Shown here: piece by piece, positions 25,452 through 34,033 of the stretch
Position numbering within the stretch: the stretch's first letter is position 1
Layout: every line of letters starts with the position of its first letter
Assembly (NCBI GenBank): GCA_029782135.1
Contig: JAKOVI010000121.1
Location: 1 to 37,347, forward strand
DNA from: Bacillota bacterium
GTDB taxonomy: Bacteria > Bacillota > UBA4882 > UBA10575
Direction: 5' to 3'
Length of the DNA: 37,347 nt
The notes under the pieces: model-generated
What the model saw: only the letters and a program-made list of their open reading frames with translations
Databases searched by the model: none
Told to the model about the DNA's origin: nothing
Translations under genes and position numbers: made by a program

Positions 25452-25983
25452 ACGGTTTTTCCGCGGTTGCGGCCGCCTCCGCCCGTCCTTCCGCCTTCCC
25501 GCCCCGCGACAGTTCCTGCATGTGTTCCCAGATCCCGTCCAAATCCAGTTGCTGTTCGGCCATTTCGATTAAGGATTTCAAAAACCCGGTAAACTGGATG
25601 CGAAAGAGATCAACCTGTTGTTTCAGGTTGGCGAGTTGTTGGAGCTCGGCCTGGATCTCTTCCCGCACTTTTAACTTCATCTGCTCCGAACGGTTCTGGG
25701 CCTCGGAAAGAATAATCTCCGCCTGTTTCTCGGCCGCCGCCTTAATCTCCTCGGCTGTCCCCTGTGCCTGGCAGAGCGTATTCCGGAGGGTCTCCTCCAT
25801 CTGCTGGTATGTCTTGATGACCTCCATCTTTTCCTCGAGTTGTTCCCGGAGTTCAATATTTTCCTTATAAAGCCTCTCATAATCAACGGTCAATTTACGC
25901 ATAAATTCCTGAACCTCTTTTGTCCGGTACCCCCGTAAACCGCGCCGAAAGACCATGGTTTCCAGATCAATTGGTGTGAACAT
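25426..25983 (-). CDS. divIVA: DivIVA family cell-division/polarity protein
   Basis: A 185-aa cytoplasmic coiled-coil protein. The N-terminal membrane-curvature-binding domain reads FTPIDLETMVFRRGLRGYRTKEVQEFM (first 28 residues), followed by coiled coil at about residues 33-75 and 80-150. The C-terminus is alanine- and glutamate-rich. DivIVA marks poles and septa and recruits division or sporulation factors. The ATG at 25983 has AAGGAGG 8 nt upstream. It is the last gene of the ylm/sepF cluster, as in many Firmicutes, and overlaps spmB by 26 bp. Confidence 0.92.
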   Translation of the reverse strand: MFTPIDLETMVFRRGLRGYRTKEVQEFMRKLTVDYERLYKENIELREQLEEKMEVIKTYQQMEETLRNTLCQAQGTAEEIKAAAEKQAEIILSEAQNRSEQMKLKVREEIQAELQQLANLKQQVDLFRIQFTGFLKSLIEMAEQQLDLDGIWEHMQELSRGGKAEGRAEAAATAEKPSILESTGL

Positions 25984-26081
25984 TACTGACGCCTCCTTCA
26001 TTTCTGCTTTCCACTCAAGACGCTCACCTTTTTCCTGCCCTCTTGCCGCAACTCCGGAGAAATCACAACCGGCAGGGCCGC

Positions 26082-26897
26082 TTATGACAACAACCTTTTC
26101 ATGACGACGCGAATCCGGCCCTTTTTGGTCTCCCCTCCGACCTCCGCGACGATCACCCGGCCGCGGCCACGCATCGAGAGGACATCCCCGGCCGCTACTT
26201 TGTGGGCTGGATCGGTCACCACTTTCCAGTTCACCTTGACCTTTTCCGCTTTAATCTCCCTGGCCATGCGGGTCCGCGACTCGCCGTACCCGATGCCGGC
26301 CACCGCATCCAGGCGCAAGGAAGCAACCGTACTGCTGATCTCTTTGACCCTTTCCACCGGGACGTTCAATTGCTCGGGATCGATCGGCGCCACCTGCACC
26401 GCGACCGGCCCTACCTTCTGCAGGTGTGTCAGGATGTAGTCACTGATCTCCTCCGCCACAATCACTTGCGCTTCCTCTTCGCCCAGGAGAAGATCGCCGA
26501 TCTTCTCCCGTTTCAAACCCAAACCCAAAACACTGCCCAAAACGGCGCGGTGGGTAAAGAGCGGCGCGGAATCGGTTTTTCGTTTTCCGCCGTTCGCGAC
26601 CGGTTTGATCTCCAGGTAAGCCAGGGGTGCTTCCACCGCCTCCGTCAGGTAATAAGCCGGGACAATCACCATCCGTTGGCGTTCCGCCCCCCGGTAACCG
26701 CCATAATTCAACTTTTTCACTTCCGGGAGATAATGAAGGATCTCTTCGACCAACGCTCTTTCCCGGGGATCAAAAAAATCCGTGGCCACCGGTTCCGCTT
26801 TCTTGAGGGCCAGCTCCACCTGATCCAGGACCCTCGCCGCCAGAACCCGGTCATCCGCTTCAAGGGGGGCTAAAAATCTTTCACGGTCCATTCTCAT
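26082..26897 (-). CDS. ylmH: YlmH family S4-domain RNA-binding protein
   Basis: A 271-aa protein with the YlmH N-terminal region (FFDPRERALVEEIL near residue 40; LGLGLKREKIGDLLL near 128) and a C-terminal S4 RNA-binding domain from about residue 190 (RLDAVAGIGYGESRTRM). YlmH proteins bind ribosomal RNA or stalled ribosomal complexes and are encoded beside divIVA. Two start codons, at 26897 and 26891, are possible; the upstream AAAGG does not decide between them. Confidence 0.9.
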   Translation of the reverse strand: MRMDRERFLAPLEADDRVLAARVLDQVELALKKAEPVATDFFDPRERALVEEILHYLPEVKKLNYGGYRGAERQRMVIVPAYYLTEAVEAPLAYLEIKPVANGGKRKTDSAPLFTHRAVLGSVLGLGLKREKIGDLLLGEEEAQVIVAEEISDYILTHLQKVGPVAVQVAPIDPEQLNVPVERVKEISSTVASLRLDAVAGIGYGESRTRMAREIKAEKVKVNWKVVTDPAHKVAAGDVLSMRGRGRVIVAEVGGETKKGRIRVVMKRLLS

Positions 26898-26920
26898 CCT
26901 ACCTTTGTCCTGCTCTTGAG

Positions 26921-27724
26921 CTATTCGCCAATCTCCGCGGCTTTTTCCGCCGCCGCCAGCACCGCCTTCATCACCTGACCGGCGACCCCGGCCGCTTCCA
27001 GTTCCACCAGGCCGGTGATCGTCGTCCCGCCCGGCGAGGTTACCATATCGCGCAGGGCGGCCGGGTGCTCCTGAAGTTCCTGGAGCATCTTGATGCTCCC
27101 CGCCGCCGTCTGCACCGCCAGTTCACGCGCCAGGGGTCGGGGCAACCCGGCCAGCACCCCGCCGTCGATTAAAGCTTCGAGCAGAAAATAGAGAAAACCC
27201 GGCCCGCTTCCGGAGAGACCGGTGACGGCATTCATCAATCTTTCCGGGACAATGACCACCTTCCCCAAACTGCCCAGGACTTTCTCCGCCCACTTTTGAT
27301 CCGCTTCCCCGCACTTGGCGCCGGCGGACAACGCGGTAATCCCCGCCCCGACCAACGCCGGGGTATTGGGCATCGCCCGCAAAATCCGTACCTCGGCGGG
27401 GAGGAGTCGCGCCAACGCCGCCAGCGAATAACCAGCGACTATTGAGAGGACCGGCAGGAACGGGAAGGTCAAACCGGCGAGCGCCTCCTTGACGACCTGC
27501 GGTTTGACGGCCAAGACAACCCCTTCGCCTTCCCGCTTGCCCAGTTCCCACAGCATCTCCTGATTGTCTTGGAAGGGGAGGACATGCAGCGCGCCCAGGA
27601 TCTCCCGGCGCTTTGGATCAGGATCGGAGACCAGGATCTCCGTTGCCGGATAGCCCTGCTGCAACAGGCCTTTGATCATGGCGGTGGCCATCAATCCGCC
27701 GCCGATGAAACCAATACTGCCCAC
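26921..27724 (-). CDS. proC: Pyrroline-5-carboxylate reductase
   Basis: A 267-aa NAD(P)H-dependent enzyme for the last step of proline synthesis. The Rossmann start is IGFIGGGLMATAMIKGL. RAMPNTPALVGAGITAL and GLSGSGPGFLYFLLEALIDG follow, with DMVTSPGGTTITGL near the C-terminus. It starts at GTG with GGAGAGG upstream. It lies within the sepF-ylmH-divIVA cluster, between sepF and ylmH, where ylmG is usually found. Confidence 0.95.
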   Translation of the reverse strand: MGSIGFIGGGLMATAMIKGLLQQGYPATEILVSDPDPKRREILGALHVLPFQDNQEMLWELGKREGEGVVLAVKPQVVKEALAGLTFPFLPVLSIVAGYSLAALARLLPAEVRILRAMPNTPALVGAGITALSAGAKCGEADQKWAEKVLGSLGKVVIVPERLMNAVTGLSGSGPGFLYFLLEALIDGGVLAGLPRPLARELAVQTAAGSIKMLQELQEHPAALRDMVTSPGGTTITGLVELEAAGVAGQVMKAVLAAAEKAAEIGE

Positions 27725-27736
27725 TTTCCTCTCCTC

Positions 27737-28216
27737 CTACTGGTCAAATGGACCCGCCGTGAAGAGGTCATTTTTCGCCTCGGTCCGCAGGGGAAAAGTC
27801 ACTTCCACATTCGGCGGGGTAAACAGCACAATCGAAGGGCTGACCTTTTGTACCGCCCCGTCAATGGCGTAGACCGCACCCCCGACAAAATCGGTAATCC
27901 GCCGGGCAATCCCCTTCTCCGTCTCCTCCAGGTTCAAAATGACCGGCCGTTTATTTTTCAACTGATTCACAATCGACTGCACATCATCAAAACTGGTCGG
28001 CTCGTAGACCACTAACCGGGTCACTTTATTATGTTGACCGGCCAGGCTCACAACCTTTCCGCCGCGTCCTTTCTCCGGCCGGGCGGCCGTTTCGACCGCT
28101 TGCACCGGTTCGGCTTCCTCCTCGACCGGTTCAAACCCGAACAGGTTCATCAAACGTTCCAACAAACCTTTTTTCGGTTCTGGTTGCTCCCAAGTCTCAA
28201 TCTCCCGATTCCCCAT
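27737..28216 (-). CDS. sepF: Cell division protein SepF
   Basis: A 159-aa protein that tethers FtsZ to the membrane. The N-terminus has an amphipathic helix (KKGLLERLMNLFGF) that binds membrane, then an acidic linker. The C-terminal SepF domain starts near residue 66 with LVVYEPTSFDDVQSIVNQLKN and continues VILNLEETEKGIARRITDFVGGAVYAIDG. The start at 28216 is 7 nt from GGAGG; an ATG at 28222 would touch it. The gene begins 2 nt after the yggS stop. Confidence 0.96.
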   Translation of the reverse strand: MGNREIETWEQPEPKKGLLERLMNLFGFEPVEEEAEPVQAVETAARPEKGRGGKVVSLAGQHNKVTRLVVYEPTSFDDVQSIVNQLKNKRPVILNLEETEKGIARRITDFVGGAVYAIDGAVQKVSPSIVLFTPPNVEVTFPLRTEAKNDLFTAGPFDQ

Positions 28217-28218
28217 TA

Positions 28219-28920
28219 TCATCCCTCCTCCTCGGCACCGAAAATCGCACTGCCAATCCGGACAATGGTGGCTCCCTCTTCAATCGCGACCTCATAATCA
28301 TTGCTCATGCCCATCGATAGTTCCCGCCAATGGGGTCCGGGATTAAACTCTTCCTTAATCCGTTCAAACAACAAACGCAATCCCCGGAAGACCGGCCGCG
28401 TGGTTTCGGGTTCACTGGTGTACGGAGCCATCGTCATCAACCCGCAGGGAATCAGCCCCGGCAGCGTCTGCACTCGCGCATAGAAAGGAAGCACCGCATC
28501 CGGCGCGAGACCATGCTTGCTCACCTCGCCGGAGACATTGACCTGCAGGAGTACCGGCACTTTTACCTGCCGCGCCAGCGCCACCCGGTTTAGTTCCTCC
28601 GCCAGGGGCAGGCGGTCGAGCGAATGGATGAGCTGAAAGTTGCCCACCGCCAACCGTACTTTATTCGTCTGTAAACTGCCGATAAAGTGCCAGCGCACCG
28701 CGTCTGTTAATCCCGCTACTGCTTCCTGCTTCCGGCGCGCATCCTGGATCCGGTTTTCCCCAAACTCCCGGAGGCCGTAATCAACCAGTTGCTTAATCTC
28801 AGCGGCCGTAATATATTTTGTTACAACCAATAAAGTAATCTCTTCAGGGCAACGGCCTGCTCTGGCCGCCGCTTTCTCTATTTTATCCCGGACAACCGCC
28901 AGGTTTTCTTTCCAGCCCAA
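28219..28920 (-). CDS. ylmE: YggS/YlmE family pyridoxal-phosphate homeostasis protein
   Basis: A PLP-binding TIM-barrel protein of about 233 aa that controls free pyridoxal phosphate and amino acid balance. The PLP lysine is in LLVVTKYITAAEI; FGENRIQDA, WHFIGSLQTNKV and LSMGMSNDYEVAIEEGATIVRIGSAIFG are hallmarks. The frame is open to 29028, but that would overlap the upstream gene by 52 bp. The TTG at 28920 gives the usual start (GWKENLAVVRDKIE) and has a GGGGGCAGG-like site; this start is only moderately sure. Confidence 0.93.
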   Translation of the reverse strand: MGWKENLAVVRDKIEKAAARAGRCPEEITLLVVTKYITAAEIKQLVDYGLREFGENRIQDARRKQEAVAGLTDAVRWHFIGSLQTNKVRLAVGNFQLIHSLDRLPLAEELNRVALARQVKVPVLLQVNVSGEVSKHGLAPDAVLPFYARVQTLPGLIPCGLMTMAPYTSEPETTRPVFRGLRLLFERIKEEFNPGPHWRELSMGMSNDYEVAIEEGATIVRIGSAIFGAEEEG

Positions 28921-28976
28921 TGTCCTGCCCCCGATCTTTGAACGGCCAATCCGGTTCTCCCGATCCTTTGGCTTTG

Positions 28977-30140
28977 TTAGCGGTAAAAGACCATCGTCCC
29001 AATGGGCAATCCCTCGACAATCGCCCACTGGTCATTCTGCGCGATTACTTCCACCCCAAGCTTGGACCGGCTCCCCTTAATCGAAGTCGTTACGGTCCAG
29101 CCGGCCTGTTCATGGTAGTTTAAAGCCGCCGCCGGTACCCGCAAACCGGTCGTCCGTTTGAAAATCAGATATCCCGGGAAAAGCCTCTGTTCAAGGAGGG
29201 TTGGCGCGAGGGTTTTTTCCGTAAAAAACCAATGCCGGTTCGTATAGTCGGTCGCAAGAAAGGCCAATGGAAACCGTTCCCCGTTGACCACCAGGATTGC
29301 CTCCTCCGGCGGCTCCAGATTCGCCTCGGCCGGCAACCGGCAGATCAAGGTCTGCGCATAATCGGCAATAATCTTTCCCCAGGCCTTTCCCTGCTGTACT
29401 TTCTTCGGGACATTTTGCGTGGGTCGATAGGATTGGGTAAAGGGATCGCCGCTCATCTCGGACGCCACGAAAACATCGAGTTCCTCTCCACCGTCGAGGC
29501 GGGTGCTGAAAAACCCCGGCCGGTCCGCCACCACCAGCCGGTAATACTCGGTCCAGGCGGGAAAATTGTTCTCCAGATTCGCCAATAAGTGCGTCCTGGT
29601 ATCTTGGAGTAAGCTCAGCGCCGTTCTGAGCTGTTTGATCTGTTCCTGCGTCGCGGGCGGGCTCTGTTTTTGACTGAGCAAGAAAGCCAGATCTTTTTCC
29701 AACTGCGCCGTTTCCTGCTCAATCTGGTTTAAACGGCCGGCAAGCGCCCGCAGGGTCAAGCGTTGTTCCTGGTCTAAACCGGGGTTTAGATCGGCCCGGA
29801 TTAACTCGGCGAGCGTTTCCCCCACCCGGATCCGGGTCCCCTCTTCGGCCAGCAAGTGAAGTTCGGCCGGAAAAGGAGCGGTTAAGAGGTGCTCTTCCCG
29901 GATGGCCAGCACTTTCACCCATTGGCCAAGTTCAACCGTCCCCCAGTCCACCACCCGCGCCTGGGGGAAAAAATAGCCAATTGCCCCGAGAATCAGTTGC
30001 GAAAGCAAAAGAAAAAGCAGTAACAAGAGAGTGATGATGAAGAAAGGCCGGAAAAGATGTTTTTTCCTGAGCAACCGGGCTAATCGCGAATCAGGTCGCA
30101 ATACATACCGTTTCAAAATTAACCCCTGCCTTGTCTCCAT
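28977..30140 (-). CDS. HlyD-like membrane-anchored adaptor protein
   Basis: A 387-aa protein with a basic cytoplasmic N-terminus, one membrane helix (about residues 30-56) and a large external part. This contains a split lipoyl-like region (AELHLLAEEGTRIRVGETLAELIRA at about 91-115), a coiled-coil hairpin at about 120-175, and beta-rich segments with a C-terminal VEGLPIGTMVFYR. This matches HlyD/RND-type adaptors. No pump gene lies nearby; instead it is in the ylm division cluster, as in some other Clostridia. The function is unknown. The SD site before the ATG is weak and lies in a GC-rich hairpin. Confidence 0.75.
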   Translation of the reverse strand: METRQGLILKRYVLRPDSRLARLLRKKHLFRPFFIITLLLLLFLLLSQLILGAIGYFFPQARVVDWGTVELGQWVKVLAIREEHLLTAPFPAELHLLAEEGTRIRVGETLAELIRADLNPGLDQEQRLTLRALAGRLNQIEQETAQLEKDLAFLLSQKQSPPATQEQIKQLRTALSLLQDTRTHLLANLENNFPAWTEYYRLVVADRPGFFSTRLDGGEELDVFVASEMSGDPFTQSYRPTQNVPKKVQQGKAWGKIIADYAQTLICRLPAEANLEPPEEAILVVNGERFPLAFLATDYTNRHWFFTEKTLAPTLLEQRLFPGYLIFKRTTGLRVPAAALNYHEQAGWTVTTSIKGSRSKLGVEVIAQNDQWAIVEGLPIGTMVFYR

Positions 30141-30220
30141 CCCGCCGCCGGAGGGCGGGAAAAATCCCCTCGAAAGATAATAATTTCGTTGGTAGTCTGC
30201 TTTTTTCCTGCTTTTTCAGC

Positions 30221-30991
30221 TTACTCTTTTCCGTTTTCTTTGATTGCAATCAGCGAAAGCATCCGCCCGGTCGTTTGTTCCCGGCGGTAGGAGTAAAATA
30301 CCTCCGGATGACAGGCTGTGCATATGTTGGCCGGATCGATCCGTTCATCCGGCACCCCGAGCGCACGGAGGTAATGGCGGTTAATCGCCGCCAGATCCAA
30401 AGCGTAAATCCCGTCCTGTTCAATCAGGCCGGCCGCCAGTCCGCTTTCTTGAAACAGTTTATACCGCTCGGCACTGACGCGGTAACAACACGCCCCAACC
30501 GCCGGGCCAATCGCCGCCCAGCAGTCTTCCGGCACGGTTCCATACTCCCTCTCCATCTGCGCCAGGGTTTTGGGGACAATCTGGGCCAGGGTCCCCTTCC
30601 ACCCGGCATGGACCGCCGCGATCGCCCGCCGCACCGGATCGACAATCAGGACCGGCACACAGTCGGCATGGACGGTGGCCAGCCCCACGCCTGGCAAATT
30701 GGTAACCAGCGCATCGGCCTCCGGGGTTTGCTCCCCGCCGGCGGCTTTCGCCACGACATGCACGGCCGTCCCGTGCACCTGCTTCACCATCCGGACTTGG
30801 GCGGGGGACAACCGGAAAAGCGCGAAAAAGCGCCGCCGCTCTTCCGCCTGGTCCGTCCCGGCGTTCTCCTCCCCCTCCGGCGCCTTCCCCGTACCGCGGG
30901 TGGAGAAGGCATGCACCAGCCAGGGCAGGCCGGCCAGCAATGATGAACGGTAATACCTAATTCCCTGCTCCTCCTGTCGTTGCCAGGCCAT
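30221..30991 (-). CDS. pgeF: Laccase-domain protein PgeF/YlmD (YfiH family)
   Basis: A 256-aa metal-dependent purine-nucleoside-processing or peptidoglycan-editing factor of the multicopper-like YfiH family. Zinc/copper ligands are in KQVHGTAVHVV, TVHADCVPVLIVDP and AAVHAGWKGTL, with GPAVGACCYRV after them. The start at 30991 has AAAGGAGG 9 nt upstream and overlaps the 3' end of nrdG by 35 bp. As ylmD it is the usual first member of the ylmDEFGH-divIVA cluster. Confidence 0.93.
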   Translation of the reverse strand: MAWQRQEEQGIRYYRSSLLAGLPWLVHAFSTRGTGKAPEGEENAGTDQAEERRRFFALFRLSPAQVRMVKQVHGTAVHVVAKAAGGEQTPEADALVTNLPGVGLATVHADCVPVLIVDPVRRAIAAVHAGWKGTLAQIVPKTLAQMEREYGTVPEDCWAAIGPAVGACCYRVSAERYKLFQESGLAAGLIEQDGIYALDLAAINRHYLRALGVPDERIDPANICTACHPEVFYSYRREQTTGRMLSLIAIKENGKE

Positions 30992-31517
30992 CCCGGCCGT
31001 CCTCCTTTCCTGCCCACAACACCAGTTTTTGCTCGGCAAGCGTTCTTTGGACGTCAATAATCCGCTGGTTCGCCGAACCGCGGAACAACAGGTCCGGTTT
31101 CTTCTGGGCGAGCTGAAACGGCCCATCGACCAGCAGCGCCGTGAGCGCCAACAGTTCCTTCACCGCCGGCAAAGAAAAAGCCTGGACCTCCTCCCAGGTA
31201 TAACCGGTATAAATCATAACGTTGCCCCCGGCGGCCCGGACTTTTTTTGCCAGCGCTAACGCCCCCTCCGGCTGCGCCAAGGGTTCCCCCCCGCTGAAGG
31301 TGACGCCGGACAATAAAGGATTATAACGGAGACGGCGCCATACTTCATCAAGGGAGAGCTTTTCTCCGCCCTGCGGATCCCAGGTCTCCGGGTTATGACA
31401 GCCCGGGCAGTGGTGCGGACAACCCTGGAAGAAGACGACCGCCCGGAGGCCCGGCCCGTCAACCACGCTTTCCGCTACCACCCCGGCAATCTGGAGGAAT
31501 ACTGAATGATTCGCCAT
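30957..31517 (-). CDS. nrdG: Anaerobic ribonucleoside-triphosphate reductase activating protein
   Basis: A 186-aa radical-SAM enzyme that makes the glycyl radical on NrdD for anaerobic dNTP synthesis. It has VDGPGLRAVVFFQGC, the iron-sulfur motif CPHHCPGC (Cx3Cx2C), GVTFSGGEPL and the SAM-binding YTGYTWEE. The start at 31517 has GAGGGGGG 9 nt upstream; in-frame ATGs further upstream have no such site. nrdD, normally next to it, is not in this window. A cluster of DnaA-box-like repeats lies 120-280 nt upstream. Confidence 0.92.
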   Translation of the reverse strand: MANHSVFLQIAGVVAESVVDGPGLRAVVFFQGCPHHCPGCHNPETWDPQGGEKLSLDEVWRRLRYNPLLSGVTFSGGEPLAQPEGALALAKKVRAAGGNVMIYTGYTWEEVQAFSLPAVKELLALTALLVDGPFQLAQKKPDLLFRGSANQRIIDVQRTLAEQKLVLWAGKEDGRDGLATTGGAGN

Positions 31518-31637
31518 GCCCAAATACCCCCCTCGCTGAGCGTTTAACATAACGCCCGAAAGGTTCTTCGCCATTAAACCTGGTTAAGCAGGGTTTTCAT
31601 CTCTCCCCCACCCGGGCGGAAGGTGCCCACCGTCTTG

Positions 31638-31796
31638 TTCTCCACATCTTCCACAGAGTTATCCACAGATGAGTCCAGGTTTTGGTGATAAATACCGGTT
31701 TAATCCACAAAATCCACAGTAAAGTCGACAAAATAACTGTCTACAAAAAACCTGTTTTAATGGGGGATTTCATCAAGCAATCCACAACTGTCCACA
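31638..31796 (+). promoter_or_regulatory. Cluster of DnaA-box-like repeats
   Basis: Seven TCCACA-type 9-mers lie in the same orientation within 160 bp. One is a perfect DnaA box, TTATCCACA (31659-31667). TTCTCCACA (31638) and TAATCCACA (31701) have one mismatch. TCTTCCACA (31647), AAATCCACA (31710), CAATCCACA (31778) and CTGTCCACA (31788) have two. Several AT-rich stretches lie between them. The region is gene-free (31518-31848), between the 3' end of tsaD and the start of nrdG. Confidence 0.7.
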
Positions 31797-31848
31797 GCAA
31801 ATGAACAAATAATAACTTCTTGTGCTGGTAATAATATCCTGATCCGCC

Positions 31849-32850
31849 TCATGTCAGGCGGAGGCGGGGCGCCGCCGCAAGGTCCAAAGGGGAAGGACCT
31901 TCTTTGCGCCAGCGGAAATACCCGCAGGCCGCGACCATCGCGGCATTATCGGTGCAGAGGTCCAATGGCGGATAGTACAGATTTACTCCGCGCCGGGCGG
32001 CTTCTTCCGTAAACCGCGCCCGCAGTTCGGAGTTGGCGGCAACGCCCCCGGACAAGGCGAGGGTGTTCACCTGATATGCTTCGACCGCCCGCCAGGTCCG
32101 CTCCATTAAGGTTGAGACGACCTGCCCCTGAAAACTGGCGGCCAGATCCGCCGCCGGGACCGGCTCCCCTTTCTGTTCCAGCCGGTGCACCAAATTCACA
32201 ACGGCAGTCTTCAACCCGCTAAAACTGAAATCATAAGTGCCGGCCAGGCGGTCCTGTTGCACCAGGGTGATTTCCGGTTTTCCCTCCCGGGCCAGCCGGT
32301 CAACCGCCGGCCCGCCGGGGTAGCCCAACCCCAAGACCCGGGCGACTTTATCAAAAGCCTCCCCGGCCGCATCGTCACGGGTCTCCCCCAAAACCTGATA
32401 TACGCCGTGCTCCGCCATATAAATCAGGTTCGTATGCCCGCCGGAGACCGTCAGGCAGAGGAGCGGAGGCGTTAAACCCGGATGCGCAAGGAAATTGGCA
32501 TAGATATGACCCTCGACATGATTGACCCCGACAAACGGCACATTCCAGGCCAGGCTCAACGCTTTCGCCAGCGAGAGCCCGACCAATAGCCCGCCAATCA
32601 AGCCCGGCCCGTAAGTAGCCGCCACCAACCCAATCTCCTGCGGGCGGACACCCGCTTCCCGGAGGGCTGCTTCGAGCAGCGGCGTTATCGCCTCCAAGTG
32701 ACAGCGCGCCGCCAGTTCCGGGACGACCCCGCCAAACCGGCGGTGCCGGTCAACCTGGGACATAATCAGATTGCTCCGGATCTTACAACCATCCTCGACC
32801 ACGGCAACGGCTGTTTCATCACAAGAGGTTTCAACCCCCAAAATTAACAA
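31849..32850 (-). CDS. tsaD: tRNA threonylcarbamoyladenosine transferase TsaD
   Basis: A 333-aa ASKHA-fold enzyme that transfers the threonylcarbamoyl group to A37 of ANN-decoding tRNAs. It begins LGVETSCDETAVAVVEDG. The metal-binding HVEGH motif (near residue 109), the nucleotide-binding TVSGGHTNL, and GGVAANSELR near the C-terminus are present. It starts at TTG with AAAGGAGAG upstream. It ends the tsaE-tsaB-rimI-tsaD operon. Confidence 0.97.
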   Translation of the reverse strand: MLILGVETSCDETAVAVVEDGCKIRSNLIMSQVDRHRRFGGVVPELAARCHLEAITPLLEAALREAGVRPQEIGLVAATYGPGLIGGLLVGLSLAKALSLAWNVPFVGVNHVEGHIYANFLAHPGLTPPLLCLTVSGGHTNLIYMAEHGVYQVLGETRDDAAGEAFDKVARVLGLGYPGGPAVDRLAREGKPEITLVQQDRLAGTYDFSFSGLKTAVVNLVHRLEQKGEPVPAADLAASFQGQVVSTLMERTWRAVEAYQVNTLALSGGVAANSELRARFTEEAARRGVNLYYPPLDLCTDNAAMVAACGYFRWRKEGPSPLDLAAAPRLRLT

Positions 32851-32871
32851 GACGATCTCTCCTTTTCTTCC

Positions 32872-33318
32872 TTAGAGCGGCCCTTTCCACATGATGATCG
32901 CATCTTCCTGATTGTCCTGGTAATAACGCGGCCGGATTCCGGTCCGGACAAAACCCAGCTCTTCGTAGAGATTTTGGGCCGGGATGTTCGAACGCCGGAC
33001 CTCCAGGGTCAGATACCGGATCCCAAGCCTTTTACTGGCCCCCACCAAATACTGTAACAGGGCCCGTCCGATTCCGCGCCGCCGGTAGGCCGCCGCGACG
33101 GCAATATTCGTAATATGCCCCTCATCCAGGATCATCCACATCCCGATATAGCCGACGACCTTCCCGTCGGACCTCGCCACATAGTAAAAAGCCCGTTCAT
33201 TCTCCAACAACTCATAGAGAAAAGAAGCCTTTGACCAGGGGACGGGGAAAGACTCTTCCTCGATCGCCAGCACCTCTTCCAGGTCTTCCAGGCGCATCGG
33301 TGTTATCTCGAAGTTCAC
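32872..33318 (-). CDS. rimI: Ribosomal protein S18-alanine N-acetyltransferase RimI
   Basis: A 148-aa GNAT acetyltransferase. The acetyl-CoA-binding motif is YRRRGIGRALLQYL; LTLEVRRSNIPAQNLYEELGF and GIRPRYYQDNQEDAIIM are typical of RimI. The GTG start at 33318 overlaps the tsaB stop as GTGA and has AAAGGGG upstream, so it was preferred over the upstream extension. RimI commonly lies between tsaB and tsaD. Confidence 0.94.
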   Translation of the reverse strand: MNFEITPMRLEDLEEVLAIEEESFPVPWSKASFLYELLENERAFYYVARSDGKVVGYIGMWMILDEGHITNIAVAAAYRRRGIGRALLQYLVGASKRLGIRYLTLEVRRSNIPAQNLYEELGFVRTGIRPRYYQDNQEDAIIMWKGPL

Positions 33319-34019
33319 CCCGGGCAACCCCTTTCCGCCCACCGGACCTCGGCCTCGGTACGGCGTAAATATAAGGGGAGGGCAGTGTATAATTGATTTT
33401 CCTTATTTTTCTCCCATTCTGCCAACCCCAGCCGGGCGATGGCCGCCCCGTCCACCAGGTTTTCTTTCCCCTCTCCGAAACAAGCCTGCTCTGGCAAGCG
33501 GTCCGCCAGAAGGCCTCGGGCCTCGTCAAGTTCTTCTCCGAGAAAAACAACCTTTTCGCCCCGGGCTTTCAGCCTTGCAGCCAACTCTTCCAGCCCCCAG
33601 ATCCCCGGGGGATCGATCGCCACCAACTGCGCCCCTTGCCACCGGTAAAGCGCGGCGTAAACCTCACCCTTTCGCGACTTGACCAGGGGGCAAACCAACT
33701 GGCCGGTTTGACGGTTGGCGGCGAGCGCTTCCAGGGTTGGAACCCCCACCAGAGGAAGGTTTAGCCCGAAGGCCAACCCCTTCGCGATCGCCAGGCCGAC
33801 TCGCACCCCGGTATAAGAACCGGGTCCGACCCCGACCGCGATCAACGTCAACTCCTCCGGACTGACCGCCGTCGCCCGCAGGGCTTCGGCCAGTACGGCC
33901 GGGAGTTGCTCGCTGCCACCGGGCCTGATCACGGCCTGTTCCGACCAGACGACCCGCTCCCCGTCAAGGAGCGCTAAGGCGCCGGTCCTGGTTGCAGTAT
34001 CAATCCCTAAAACACGCAC
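33315..34019 (-). CDS. tsaB: t6A biosynthesis protein TsaB
   Basis: A 234-aa ASKHA-fold partner of TsaD; it carries no catalytic site itself but holds the complex with TsaE. It has VLGIDTATRTGALALLDG at the N-terminus and GVGPGSYTGVRVGLAIAKGLAFG (about residues 64-86), the family hallmark. It starts at GTG. The stop overlaps the rimI start by 4 bases, and tsaE ends 14 nt upstream. Confidence 0.96.
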   Translation of the reverse strand: MRVLGIDTATRTGALALLDGERVVWSEQAVIRPGGSEQLPAVLAEALRATAVSPEELTLIAVGVGPGSYTGVRVGLAIAKGLAFGLNLPLVGVPTLEALAANRQTGQLVCPLVKSRKGEVYAALYRWQGAQLVAIDPPGIWGLEELAARLKARGEKVVFLGEELDEARGLLADRLPEQACFGEGKENLVDGAAIARLGLAEWEKNKENQLYTALPLYLRRTEAEVRWAERGCPG

Positions 34020-34033
34020 ACGTATCCACTTCC

